Below, in pieces: positions 34,860 to 47,280 of a stretch of 64,000 nucleotides of DNA. Position 1 is the stretch's first letter. Each line of letters opens with the position of its first letter. The translations under genes were made by a program, and so were the position numbers. Origin of the DNA: Aspidapion aeneum (taxonomy: Eukaryota; Arthropoda; Insecta; Coleoptera; Brentidae); NCBI GenBank assembly GCA_963576565.1, contig OY755038.1, positions 144,384,273 through 144,448,272 of the forward strand. The letters are read 5' to 3'. The notes under the pieces were generated by a model. It saw only the letters and a list, made by a program, of their open reading frames with translations. It had not been told where the DNA came from and ran no database searches.

Positions 34860-35274
34860 AAACTAATCAATAGATTTTAAAATTTTTACATTGTTGTAAA
34901 GATATTTAAGAAACCTTCAAAATAAGGTATCACTAGGAGCAAAGCATACCCCGTAAAGGACATGCATGCTACAAAAATTTCAAGATAGCTAAAAAGTGTC
35001 CCCTTTGGAAACAATATCGACCGTTCCAAGGGTTTTTTCAAATTCTATCAAGAAATATCTGAAAAGGTATTTTTGTTGAAACACCCTGTATATGGTTACA
35101 TGGAGGGTTAACTAAAAGCAGATATTCCTTTCTAATGGGGAGGATTTTGACTTTGCAGAGCTAGGTGTAATAGTATGTCAACTCGATTTTTTGCAAGAAG
35201 AACTAAGTTTGTTAGGGTCTAATAATGTCAAAAATATAATTTAGATAAAATTTATAAATGTTCTAAAAACTCAC
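34860..35274. other. Intron of the minus-strand host gene, part
   Basis: AT-rich; a CACCCTGTATAT motif typical of insect MITE ends at about 35083. No coding recognised. Confidence 0.35.
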
Positions 35275-35403
35275 ACAAGCATAGATGACAAAGCAAAATT
35301 ATCATTCCAGCTTCCCTTATTTTTGTCTACTCTCTTTGTTCCTTCAGTATAAAGATGAAAATCCAATGTAACATAGCAATGTTCATCCCCAACTGGATTT
35401 TTC
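35275..35403 (-). CDS. Host-type gene, exon 2
   Basis: 129 bases open in one frame and flanked by good minus-strand splice signals: acceptor TTTCTTATTTTAG upstream and donor GTGAGT downstream. The one-base 5' overhang completes the codon left by exon 1, 2.7 kb away (phase match). The encoded part starts KNPVGDEHCYVTLDFHLY and is mixed, polar and protein-like, quite unlike the surrounding AT-rich sequence. I do not recognise the protein. It leaves two bases of a codon for the next exon. Confidence 0.55.
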
Positions 35404-35793
35404 CTAAAATAAGAAAACATAATAATTTTACTACATTCTTATGCAACTTACGATGGTTTCTAGTTTTTAGTTTGATAGCTATTGTTTTAATTTAAAGGTT
35501 TTTTTATTCTTAATAGCTTTAAATATATTTTTGTTTCTAAAACTTATTAAAAGGTCACATCAAAAGATATGTATGCTTTGGATTTATAAATAACAGGTCA
35601 TTTCATACCAAATTAACCAGCCTCCAGTATTGATCAACTCAGATTTTAATGATTTTTGGTACAGTTATACTAACCATTAATAAACTGAAAAATCAAAAAT
35701 TTAAGATTTTTTTGACAAGTAGTTCTTTTAAATATTTTTTTAAATTGCAAGTTTGACCTGACAAAAAAAAATATCTCAAATAAAAAATAGAAG
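35404..35793. other. Intron stretch
   Basis: AT-rich, nothing recognised. Confidence 0.35.
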
Positions 35794-36092
35794 CCAGGGT
35801 GCAAGCATAACAGAGATGTGAGGGACATGCATTTTTTAAAATATGTGATAAGGTAAAGTTTTGACCAATTGTACGTTTATTGCATATAACAAGAATCTTC
35901 CTTTTTTATGCTATTATTGGAGACAACATAAGAAATAAAAAAAATAAAAAATCATAACTCAAAACCTTTATAAAAAAATCTACTTTACCCAGTAACTCCT
36001 ATCCCTCAGCCAGCTTTTAGATTAATAAACAATGCCACAATATAATAAACAAAGAAATAATTCTACTATACCTATTAGGGACATTTTGAAAC
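35794..36092 (+). repeat. Dispersed repeat R1, copy 2
   Basis: Direct repeat of 31212-31530 (shared GGGTGCAAGCATAA start and CTACTATACCTAT...CATTTTGAAAC end). Lies in the putative intron. Confidence 0.7.
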
Positions 36093-37460
36093 TGTAACAG
36101 GGGCCTGTGTATGACAGTGGTACTGTCACCTCAAGTGGCCAAGGCTTAAATGTAAGCTACCAACTTAGGCTACAATTTATATAAATTATAAAAAGATTAA
36201 ATGTTACTATGTTTCCTAGCTTAATGTCTATATGAGCGCACATATTTTCTGAAACATTCCTCAATATTTCAGAATGTTTCTTCAATTTTAACGGATCACA
36301 ACACCTGGTCGCAAATATTTTATATTTTGGCATGTTCTTGCGACAATTTCTTGCAGGAATTTTCCTGTATCAAACAGGCACAGATTGTCTGGTCTGATTG
36401 GCTGGGAATCACTCACCAATGAAAAAGTAGAAATGACAGGAATAAACAAGTTTGCACACTGACTGACGGGGGAAGGGGGAGGGATGATAAAAAGGGGGTA
36501 TTTTTATTTTAGCTTTAATTTAACTATACTGAATTAATATTCAAAATATAACTTTTACCTACAGCACATACACATATTATGTATGCATGATAATACAAAT
36601 TTCAAACAATTTTGTTCAGATTTTTTGTTACTTTTATTTGGTTTTTATTTTTTTTAACCATGGAGCCATAATTTCTCCATCTTGAAATTTGGCACATATT
36701 TTCCTAAAGCCTTGACAAAAAAATACTTTTTTTTGAAAAAAATCAAAAATATCAAACTTTTTTGAAAAAAATCAAAAATATCAAACTTTTTTGAAAAAAA
36801 ATAAAAAATGTTTTTTTCAAAATTTCAAAAAAAAAACAGATGGAAATATAGTAGGTCATATGACAAATAGTTGGAAAGGTATTTAAATTGTCTTTACAAA
36901 GAGCTATATCTTATTAATCTGCGGTAAGTGGTCCTCAAGATATTTTAATTTTTGTGAAGCTGTGTTAGACCAAAATGGGTTAATTTTTTGATTTTTGAAA
37001 ATTAATTTTAAAAAAACTACCAATCAGAAAAAAAAAAAATATTTTGGAATTTTGATCCCACCCATATAGAGAATATGTGTACCAAATTTTATCAAAATCG
37101 GTGAAATGGTCTGCCAAACCTCTGGTTAATTTGATATGAAATTACCCTATTTTCTCACATATCTAAAAAAATACCCCAAAAAAAGAAACAAAATTTACAC
37201 AAAAACAAAATTTTCATAAATAAAAAAGTTATAGACCCCCTCCCAAAATGCAGACTTATGGCTTACTATATTAAAATATGGTTTTCACCTTTCAGCTTCG
37301 CTTGAATTTTGAGCATTGTAAAGGTGGGACAGTTTTTTTCTATTCCCCCTAGAAATACTCTAAACCCCCCCAAAAACATCGAATTTGGGACACCCTGTAC
37401 AGGGTGTTTCATTATATTTCTACCGTCCAATTTTTCCAGATTTTTTGTCCTAAAGGAAAA
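36093..37460. other. AT-rich stretch with local tandem duplication
   Basis: A 30-base segment (TTTTTGAAAAAAATCAAAAA...) is repeated two to three times at 36733-36810. A hairpin GAAACATTCCTCA...GAATGTTTC lies at 36250-36281. No gene recognised. Confidence 0.4.
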
Positions 37461-38086
37461 AATTAAAAAGAGATCTGCAAATGTTTTCCTTTTTGTTTAC
37501 GGTATGATATTTATTTTGGCAGTTTCCATATACAAGTGGCAGGTAAAAGTAACTTTTTTTTAAAGGAAACACCCTATATATTTTTACATTCATATTATGA
37601 ATAGGGCTTAAAATTTTCTTTCTAAAATAATAACATACTTTATAGCTGTCAACAATAGTTAATGAGATATAAGCACTTCTTTTTTAATAATAAAAAAAAG
37701 TACCACTCGGCACCCCTGGTATATACCACTCTTTTAAGTTATATGTGACAGGTTGTGAGAAAATCAAAACAATTTTGATGGTCAAATGTCATTTTTAGAT
37801 GTTATAGACATCATATATGCCCATTGAAATCAGTAAAAGTTGAAATTATACTAGGAGTGCTACCAAATTTTTTTAATAATTGTAAAAATTTTAAATGGTT
37901 ATGTCTTGTATAAAGTATGTTATAGTTTTATAAAGAAGATTTTAGTTCTTATTCATACCTGTAAAAATATATATGGTGTTTCCTTTAAAAACATCACTTT
38001 TATCTCCCCCCTGCATATGGTAAATTTTAAAATAAATGTCATACTGTAACCAAAAAGGAAAACATTTTCTAAACACTTTTTAATTT
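37461..38086. mobile_element. Fold-back element 2
   Basis: Left arm 37461-37650, right arm about 37905-38086; complementary blocks include AAATGTTTTCCTTTTTG, AAAGGAAACACC and ATAACATACTTTATA with their complements in reverse order. Core about 250 bases. No coding. It ends 23 bases from host exon 1. Confidence 0.6.
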
Positions 38087-38108
38087 GACTAGTAGATTTA
38101 GCACTTAC

Positions 38109-38197
38109 TCGTTTTGTAACTTCCGACTTCTTCTGTTATAACGTTCCAAACTCCTAAACTTCTTTGTACCCCAATTTTGAGGACGCTCAGGGGTCAT
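38109..38197 (-). CDS. Host-type gene, exon 1 with start codon
   Basis: The minus-strand ATG (38197-38195) is in a good insect start context (GCAAAATGACC), with an in-frame TGA 36 bases upstream and no ATG between. It opens 29 codons starting MTPERPQNWGTKKF and very basic afterwards (ERYNRRSRKLQN). The exon stops two bases into a codon at a consensus donor, GTAAGT (38108-38103). Exon 2 completes that codon and stays open, which is the main support. Likely a small basic, perhaps nuclear protein; no family recognised. Confidence 0.55.
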
Positions 38198-40008
38198 TTT
38201 GCTCCCAGGTTCAAGTTCACGGCACACAAATCAAAACAGTGACTTATAAAGTTCACCAAAAACACTATTTCTCACAAATATTTATCGAAATTTTCAAAAA
38301 TGTTCTATCTATTGTTGGGTTTTTGGCTTTACCTTATATTATAATATTATTTTAGACTACATATTATTTTGGTGTGTTTTAATCTAGTATTGTTATTTTC
38401 TTAGACTAATATTAAATTGTATTTTTGTTTTTAGATTTTAAGTAAATAGTTATTAGTATCATGTTTGGAATTATTATGTTTTATTAACATTAACATTTAA
38501 ATGTATTTTTTTATAATAATGTTTGTATTATGAAATAGCATACATTTGCTAATAAAGATTTATTCAATTCAATACCCTGTCTTTGGGTAATTAGCCAGCT
38601 CTTGGTGGTTGAGATTGGGGTAGTCTGGCTCTCTAGGCCACCCAAACTCAGTTTCTTTTTTTTTTTTTGCTCTTTGACTCTTCTAATCAGCTTCAAATCC
38701 TCTCTTTTAGTTTTGTAGATGTTTCTCTTCCCATTTGATAACTTTGTAGTTATGTTGTGTTTCTTCTTAATGCTTTTCAGTGTTTCTTGCTTGTTTTGTA
38801 TATGTGTATATCTATTTCACTGCAAATTTTTAAACTGGGATTGGTAGTGGGTTTTAAAAATGTTAAAAAAACAATCAAAACTGTTTAAAAACATCAATTT
38901 TTTTTTAAAAATTGACATAACCTGTCTTATGAAACAAGGCCAACAAAAAAATAATCAAAGGCTAAATACTAACGCTGCCCGTGTTATTTTTTTTTCGTTG
39001 TCCACACTATGAATCGAAATTTTGTCGCTAGATGACGCCCATCGAACAATAACAGACAAAATTGATGGGGGAATATTTGAGAGAGACAATTTTTAAAGTC
39101 GGTAAAGGACAAAAACTATTATAGGCAACCAAGCCAGGGGAATCTCTTTATCCCTCCGTTAATTTTTTGGCTGTTCCAAAATTTCCTTAGATTGTGACGC
39201 TGGCCTTAATGTCCAACCCTGTAAAAATCAAATAACTACAGCTTAGTAAAAGTTTTAAAACTCTACAACTCTTGTATTAAACTTTTTTCAAGATGTTGTA
39301 TAGGTTAAGAAATAATCAACTGTTTTCATACTTAACAGCGACCCTGTATATTATTTTAATAAATAAGCGTTCTAACTCCCTTCCTAATAATAGTGACGAA
39401 ACAATGGCCTACCGTTGAAAGGTAAGTTGACAAAACTGTCAGCCTGACAATGTCAAATAAAATAATAACCGATCACCACCCTCTTAACTAATGCCATAAG
39501 AGGCTGTTCATAAATTATGTAAGGGGCCGAAATAATTAAGTTTTAGGGTTTTTCCAAGGGGAGTTTTAATAAAAATCGATTACAAGGCGGGAGGAATAGC
39601 TACATTTTCTCGACCGCGCAGAGAAAACAAAGAGAGTTATGAGTTCGGTTTTTATCTGTGTATGCGGGTCTGTGCATATAGATAATGTTACCCGAAGCTA
39701 AAAAACATGGGCGCACTTAGGGGGGGTATTAGGTTAATGACATGACCCTCAAACCTAAAAAAAAATAATACTTTGGTTGAATATATGTCAACTTTTTGTT
39801 TTAGAACTATAAAAAAACTACGAATTCGATTTTAACGTTAGTTTGTTCGTATCGGTTCGGTTCGGTATCCAGATACTCTCGTATTTTTGTCCAAACTGTT
39901 TAATTATGGCTAGATGACGCACTAGTCAACGTCGCATTGGCATGGTATAAGAGATGTAAAGCATAAAGACGTACAATTTAATTAGTAGTTATTAGAGGCT
40001 CATTACCA
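38198..40008. other. Likely 5' UTR/upstream region, then unassigned sequence
   Basis: 38198-38340 may be the 5' UTR and promoter of the minus-strand gene. 38360-38580 ends AATAAAGATTTATTCAATTCAAT on the plus strand, like an old LINE 3' tail. The rest has no recognised gene. Confidence 0.35.
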
Positions 40009-40296
40009 ATGGATAGCACACTAGCTAACTTCTCGTCGGATCGTAAAATACATTATCGGCCAAAACTAAAGAAACTCTCTAAAATTGTATATTTTTCTGA
40101 TCTTATACCAACTATCAAAGAACAAGAGAGAAACTTCATCCCAGTTCTTAGTTCACGTGTTTGGATGATGTTCTCAAAGTGGTTTTTTGTCATGTTAAAA
40201 AAAGCTTTTAAAAAAAATCTGTATAATTTAAGGCAAAAAAAGGCAAGTACAATTCGAAAAAGAAGTAAAAGTTTTGTCCTAAAAATTTCCCAATAA
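40009..40296 (+). CDS. Small basic open frame, unidentified
   Basis: 95 codons from an ATG, Lys-rich (PKLKKLSK; KKASTIRKRSK). An overlapping frame on the other strand is almost as long. No domain, no splice signal and no neighbour that gives it a role. It could be chance in AT-rich DNA or a worn fragment of an unknown element. Confidence 0.15.
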   Translation: MDSTLANFSSDRKIHYRPKLKKLSKIVYFSDLIPTIKEQERNFIPVLSSRVWMMFSKWFFVMLKKAFKKNLYNLRQKKASTIRKRSKSFVLKISQ

Positions 40297-40627
40297 TAGC
40301 CCAAATGCTAATCTAGATGAAATTTTATTATATCTAAAAATTATTAAATTTAATAATATTGACCATTTCTCAAATTCTAAAAATTTATATATAGAACATA
40401 TATTATATTTAGTTTAATTCGTATTAAGTTTTCAGGACTTACTAGACACTTTCTCTCTTTCTTAAATGGTACTTGCCAGTTTTACCCAAAATTACACAGA
40501 AAAAAACTTGTTTAGCTACTTTTTAAACGCGATTAAAAGGCACTATATGAATTTGTGGAGAAAATCGCCAAATGGCTTTTTGTAAGTCAGTTAACGTATT
40601 CTTACGTACATTTTGGTATAAGAATTT

Positions 40628-41127
40628 TAGCTATACTATAGTAGTGTGAGCTATGGTGATTCTAATTTTTTCGAGAATAAAATGTTGCTCCGATTTCAAA
40701 AGTTTTTATATATCTTTGTGTTTCAGATGATTTTAAAAATTTTTTGTCACGCCGTCTGCCTATCTGTCTGTAACGAACAACGCGCATAGCTCAAAAACCG
40801 CTTGCCTGATTTAAATGAAATTTGGTGGTCAACAACAAAATCCACCGAACGCAATCCCCCAGTATCTTTCAAAAGAGTTTAAGTGAAAATATGGCCTCCG
40901 TGATATCAAACTAAAGGTAATTGAGCCTGGAGATAAACAAAATACATTTTAGAATTAATAAAAAGGTGGGGATAGATTTCAAAAATTAGAGTTTAACTCA
41001 AACGAAAGGTAATTGAGTCTGGAGTTGAATAAAATATATTTTAGCTTTATGCTATATTAGCCCACTATGTACACTATAACTATAGTACCGAGTGTAAGCT
41101 TAGGTGTCCACATATTGGCAGAGTATT
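40628..41127 (-). mobile_element. Hairpin-ended CAGA-repeat element, copy 3 (inverted, shortened)
   Basis: Reads CTATACTATAGTAGTGTGAGC...TTGGCAGAGTATT, the reverse of copies 1 and 2. The outer half of the 3' hairpin, one or more 120-base units and most of the CAGA tract are missing. It is the most diverged copy. Confidence 0.6.
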
Positions 41128-41880
41128 TTTTATTGTTTAACTAATACTGAAGTTATGATATAATTGCACTAAGTTAATCCATTTACCACTATGCTTTTAC
41201 AAAACTACTAAATTGATGTTTCGCTGTTTCGATGTTTGAGAGGCAGAGAGGACCTAATAACTGGTCCTAGGATGCACTAACAAACACCTTGGAAACATGA
41301 GCAGGCTGATTTAGGCGGTTACTGGGACTGATGAGAAAAGACGTTGGACTGTTGCACAGAGGGGCCAAATAGAGCTAATGTCGGAAATAATTATTTAAAC
41401 ACCCAAAATATTAGAAACAAAAATAATGTGTATTGGTTATTGGATATAGATTAAAATGCACCTGTTTAATATTTTCTAAAACTTTAATATTTGTTTTATA
41501 TACAGAGTGATTTTAAAATAGATTTTTTTAAAAGAAATTTAAGTACTTTTACACAAAAAAGTAATTAGGACTTAAACATTTATTAAAATGAGTTTAAAAA
41601 TTCTACATTTTATAATATAAAGTTATTTAACCTGGCTCATAATATACAGTATGTCCCGAAAGTCTGGAATCACCTTTTTTTTTAAACTTGGAGATAAAAT
41701 CATGGACACGTCAATTTTGAAATAGGAAGAGGAGTCACCTAAAAATACTATATTGTACAGAGTGTCCTCAATACATTACTTATATTGCATTTAAAAACTA
41801 ATTTTACCATTTTCTCATAAGTACTTCGTTGGTACTGAAAAACTAATGCAATAAACAAGCTTTTTTCCTGGGACACCCTG
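41128..41880. other. AT-rich stretch
   Basis: GTCCCGAAAGTCTGGAATCAC at 41652 and GGGACACCCTGTG at 41871 resemble paired mobile element ends, but I could not establish inverted repeats. No gene. Confidence 0.35.
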
Positions 41881-41988
<108 letters not shown>

Positions 41989-43408
41989 ACTGTTTTGGCC
42001 CATATTTGTTTATAGTTTTGGTCTGTCCAGCAAAAATGCTAGTTTTAAAATTCGGTACTAGTGCTGATATAAAAAAGTTGATTTTTTTACTAACCCCCAT
42101 ATATTATCTGACAAATTAAAAAAAAATTGCATTACAAGTGACTTTGTCTTTAGGCGTTTACTAAGCCATTTTTATGATAAATTAATTTTTATCAATCAAG
42201 ATGTAAGAGTTAATATTATTAAAACATACAAAAAAACGACCATTTCACGAATTTTGACCGTTTATATCTCAAAAACTGTACATAGAAAAACTTTACTTTA
42301 CTTACATTTTTTTTGTTACATATCCCACTATAACATACCACTTCAACTGAGATAAGTGTAAACTAGTGCGTGGTCCTTTGATAATCCACTTAACCCTTTG
42401 CAAAACAAAGATCTGTCAAAATGATATTTTTGAAAAATTTTCGGCCACCTTTTCTAAGTTAAAAATACGAAAACGGCAAGTTTGTAAAAGTTTTGGTTCA
42501 AAATTTGACTTTCAAAGATTTACCCTCCTTTTAACTAAAGTAACTGTAACCGCTACCATAATTCACTTGGCTTTTTACAGGCCTAAAAAGTTGTTTATAT
42601 CAATTTGATTAAAATCCTTTATTTTAAATTTTTTTCAAATGAAGCTTTTCCTAATTTTTACGCGTCCCCCATCTTTAAATTTAATGAGTTAATCAAATTT
42701 ATGTTAAAATAAAAATTCTTTTATAAACAAACAAGTTTTATATTTAAGATGTATAGTTTAATTTCTTTTACTTGGGTCGTATGTAGGCACTTTTTTTAAT
42801 ATTAAAAATCTCAAAAAGGCGCAAGAAACCGCAGCTATTTTTTTTTTCGTTTTGTTAAGAAACATTCAATTAACAAAAAAGTGACAATAGTTTTGCTTAA
42901 CAAAATTTTATCACACACTAAATTATATTTTTTATATATCTTTAAGGTAAATTCTAATAATAATTGACTTCTTAGTTTAAAAAATATGATTACTCTATGT
43001 CAACCTACAGCTAGATATTGGTATTTAGTGTTTTTTGGTTAAATTACCTATGCTGGATGTCTCCATCGTAAAAAAATTTTTAAGTTTTAAATATAACACT
43101 TCATATAATTAGAGAAATTAATACATAAATATTCAATAATTTGTATGTAATTATCATAAAAATTAAACAGACGCTTTTTAAAGTGTCAAACTCACGTCAT
43201 ACTAAAAAACAAGTGAAAATACTCTGTTGCAATTTTAGCGCCCACTAGTTTACTACATAATTTGAGTTTGAGTCAGATATTCTATATGTCTATTTGTGTT
43301 TTTTTAGTTTCTTCCACTTTTACACCCGATTGGCCCCTTTGTGTGTTGTTAGGTATTTTAACTGGACATAACCGGTTGAAGGAGTATATGACAGGTATAG
43401 AAGTATAG
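41989..43408. other. AT-rich stretch without recognised features
   Basis: No convincing gene; the open frame at 42366-42608 has no recognisable protein features. Confidence 0.35.
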
Positions 43409-43603
43409 AACGACCCTACTTGCCCAGCCTGTGGACAGAAACAAGAGACATAAAGGCACCTCGTGTCAGAATGTAAAAGAAGGATAAGGCAACAACCGCT
43501 CGGGGCACCAACTATGAACAAGAAAAAGCTGCTCTTTGTCCAATGGAGTGACATACTGGACTTCGCACAGCGTGGGTTAAGGGAAAGATCAGAGGTTTGG
43601 TAA
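43409..43603 (+). pseudogene. LINE ORF2 C-terminal zinc motif fragment
   Basis: Translating from 43409 gives CPACGQKQET, then a stop (43451), then RHLVSECKRRIRQQ. The Cys-x2-Cys...His...Cys pattern is the C-terminal zinc knuckle of R1/Jockey/I-type LINE polymerases. It continues about 40 codons (KKLLFVQWSDILDF) to a stop at 43601. Nothing of the polymerase is left upstream. A short 5'-truncated LINE remnant with one in-frame stop. Confidence 0.55.
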
Positions 43604-44494
43604 AATCGACCTACTCTGGCCTACTAGCCAGACCTACAGGTCACCCCTCCTCCAGAACTACTACAACGCTTTGTGCATTTATTATAAAACTCCGCAGCGC
43701 AACTTGTACATCTCCCTTTTGAACATGTTCTGTTTAAATGAGTTTTATTCCCCATTATAACTAGGTTATTAAAAATTTTATAAAGGTATCTTAAAAATAT
43801 ATTTTATAAGACATTTTTGAGATAATAAAATATTCGGATTTTTAAGAACATCTGTAAAATATCTTTAAGTAAAAACAAGATGTCATTTTCTGTTACGTCT
43901 TAAGCATGTATTTTATGTAGGCATGTATATAAAATATTTTTAAACTTTAATTATAAACGAGCGTAATAGTATGTCTCATCTGGGAATTATTATAAATGAT
44001 TCACATTTACCCAACAGAACGATTTATTCATTGTGAAAATCGGATTAGTAGTTTTTAAGTTGTAGTGAGACAACAAAAAATTGTATTTTTGACACATTTT
44101 TACTTATTACGGCCGCCATATTTCCACATTCATATCTGCATCCAAAAATCCGATAAATAGTTGGGAAATTTAGACTATAATATAATATAAAATATTACTC
44201 GAGAAAATCATGGAAATCCAATAGGAACTTTTTTAGTTAGGGTAGAGCAACCGATACGTAACCATACATACATATATATACCAAACCAAACACATAACCC
44301 TCATTTTTATTTTCGCTTCGTTTTATGTAAAGTCTTTTTTAAATGTAAATTTGGCTAATGAAACTTATTTATTCTTTTCTTGCAGTTAGTTAAATATTTA
44401 AATAAGAGATAATACAAGAAGAGTTATTCGCCTGTCTAGACAACATGTGACTTAAGGCGCTTTGCGAGGGCCTTTGCATGTACGGATGTGGCAG
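43604..44494. other. AT-rich stretch without recognised features
   Basis: Nothing recognised. Confidence 0.35.
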
Positions 44495-45640
44495 TATTCT
44501 TGAAATCTCCCGAGTGAGTACTCCCCGGGGAGTGACAACGAGTGAGCACTCCCTCGTTTCTCACCGTATTGCATAAATGCAGTATTCTTGGTTTGGGGAA
44601 TACATGAAAAGTGATTAAAATCTATATGTGGCGGATTCATTTTACAAACACAACTTTTTCTGGGTATTACGCCACTAGTAAGGAAAAATTACTTTAAAAA
44701 ATTATAAAAAACCACTGCGTTTCTCCTATAAAAATAAAAATCACTAATTTGTCAAAATGAAAAGTGATATGAAAAGTTGCCAATTTTCAGATGACAGCAC
44801 GTGACAATTTTGACCAATGAAAAAGCAAAAAATTTTGACAGACAATTAACCAAATACAGTTATGTGGTTGAAGGGATGTAACCCCAATTTTTATTTCCTT
44901 GATTTTATGTTTGTGGACAAATGAGTTATATAAAATTTGCCCCAAGATTTTTTATTTATTTTTTATTTAAATATGACTTATTTTTTCTTAAATAATAGCT
45001 CTGTCCTTATGTTATGAGATCAAAATTTGTGTTAAATCTAACCGCGTTCAATTGAGCAAACATATCCTAACCGGTGTGTCGACCACCATCATTTTGCAAA
45101 AAAAATGTCCCCACAAAAAAAGTTGTTCTTCGAAAAAAAATACTTTTTCAAAAAACTAATTTACAAAAAAAAACAAAAATATTTTTCTTACAAAAATTAT
45201 TTTTGAAAATAATACTTTCTTAAAAAGTAGTATTGTCAAAAACTAATTTATAAAATAAAACTAAAAAATTTGTTTTAATAATAATTTTTCAAAAAGCAGT
45301 TTTTTAAAAATAAATATTTACCCCAAAAAGATTTAATGGTGGAGTTTATCAAGGAAAAGCCTGTAATGGAGGCCAAAAAATATACTTCAACATTTACAAA
45401 ACAAACAGGGAAAAAACTTAAAAAAAAACAAAACCCACAGGTTCGGTTATACATTTTCTAGGTTATCTCAGAGTTTTTGACAAAAGTCACCACGTCGGCA
45501 CCTATCGAGATCTCCCCGGTGAGAAGTCGCCAAAATGTCACACGTTTATCGGGTGAGAATTTCAAGAATACGATTGGGGGAGAAACGTCCACTTTCGCTC
45601 GAATTTCGAGGAGTACTCGCTCGGGGAGATTTCAAGAATA
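44495..45640. mobile_element. Inverted-repeat element, class unknown
   Basis: Left end TATTCTTGAAATCTCCCGAG followed by TGAGTACTCC. The right end (45610-45640) is the complement with two or three differences. An extra ATTCTTG copy lies inside each end (44580; 45560). The inside is A-rich and non-coding. Its right end abuts the palindromic array. Confidence 0.55.
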
Positions 45641-45746
45641 ACGACACTGGTGGTGGCTGGCGGAAAAGCGGCGTTGCCAAACAACTGACGCATCAGTTTA
45701 AACGACGTTTTGCAAAGAATCGAGCCCGACCTATCGAAACCGAAAA

Positions 45747-47280
45747 TGGTGGATAATTTGCCGCTAATTAGTCGTGAATTAAGCGAAGCACCCAAAAAAA
45801 CGGTCAAAAATAAGAGTGACAATATTAATTTTTCCTCAACTAATTCACGACTAATTAGCGGCAAATTATCCACCATATTCGATTTTGATAAGTCATGTCT
45901 AAAGCCATTTTTATGAGGGTGCTTCGCTAACTTCATATGAAGTTAGCGAAGCACCCTAAAAAACGGTCAGAAATAAGAGCGACAAAATTAATTTTTCCAC
46001 AACTAATTCACGACTAATTAGCGGCAAATTATCCACCATATTCGATTTTGATAAGTCATGTCTAAAGCCATTTTTATGAGGGTGCTTCGCTAACTTCATA
46101 TGAAGTTAGCGAAGCACCCTAAAAAACGGTCAAAAATAAGAGCGACAAAATTAATTTTTCCACAACTAATTCACGCCTAATTAACGGCAAATTATCCACC
46201 TAGTAGCGATTCGATTTGCGATGGGTGCCAAAATATGAAGTTAGCGAAGCACCCAAAAAAACGGTGAAAAATAAGAGCGACAAAATTAATTTTTCCACAA
46301 CTAATTAACGACTAATTAGCGGCAAATTATCCATCATATTCGATTTCGATACGTCGTCTCTAAAGCCATTTTTACGAGGGTGCTTCGCTAACTTCATATG
46401 AAGTTAGCGAAGCACCCAAAAAAACGGTCAAAAATAAGAGCGACAAAATTAATTTTTCCACAACTAATTCACGACTAACTAGCGGCAAATTATCCACCAT
46501 ATTCGATTTTGATAATTTTGATAAGTCATGCCTAAAGCCATTTTTACGAGGGTGCTTCGCTAACTTCATATGAAGTTAGTGAAGCACCCAAAAAAACGGT
46601 CAAAAATAAGAGCGACAAAATTAATTTTTCCACAACTAATTCACGACTAATTAGTCATGTCTAAAGCCCTTTTTACGAGGGTGCTTCGCTAACTTCATAT
46701 AAAGTTAGCGAAGCACTCTAAAAAACGGTCAAACATAAGAGCGACAAAATTAATTTTTCCACAACTAATTCACGACTAATTAACAGCAAATTATCCAACT
46801 AGTAGCATTCGATTTGCGATGGGTGCCAAAATATGAAATTAGCGAAGCAGCCTAAAAAACGGTCAAAAATAAGAGCGGCAAAATTAATTTTTCCACAACT
46901 AATTCACGACTAATTAACGGCAAATTATCCACCTAGTAGCGATTCGATTTGCGATGGGTGCCAAAATATGAAATTAGCGAAGCACCCAAAAAACGGTCAA
47001 AAATAAGAGCGACAAAATTAATTTTGCACAACTAATTCACGAATAATTAGCGGCCAATTATCCACCATATTCAGTTTCGATAGGTCATGTCTAAAGCCAT
47101 TTTTGACAAGGGTGCTACGCTAAATTCATGTGAAGTTAGCGAAGCACCCTAAAAAACGGTCAAAAATAAGAGCGGCAAAATTAATTTTTCCATAACTAAT
47201 TCACGACTAATTAAAGGCAAATTATCCATCTAGCCTAGTCACGATTCGATCTGCGATGGGTGCTTCGCTAACATCAAGCT
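45747..47280. repeat. Satellite-like array with perfect 40-bp palindromes
   Basis: About ten units of 130-165 bases. Each carries AAAACGGTC, ATAAGAGCGACAAAATTAA, CTAATTCACGACTAATTAGC and CAAATTATCCACC. Many units are joined by a palindrome GGGTGCTTCGCTAAC... centred on CATATG (45917-45956, 46080-46119, 46378-46417, one mismatch at 46550-46589). Shorter units instead have CGATTTGCGATGGGTGCC. The first unit (45747-45873) is itself a hairpin. No coding; open frames in it follow the palindromes. Confidence 0.8.

Noticed and set aside
45917..45956. Palindrome arms TAACTTCATATGAAGTTA resembling a loxP-type recombinase site
   Set aside because: There is no asymmetric spacer, the palindrome is perfect through its centre, and no recombinase gene is near.
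45747..47280. Regular repeat-spacer pattern as a CRISPR array
   Set aside because: Units are diverged and palindromic, there are no unique spacers or cas genes, and the context is eukaryotic.
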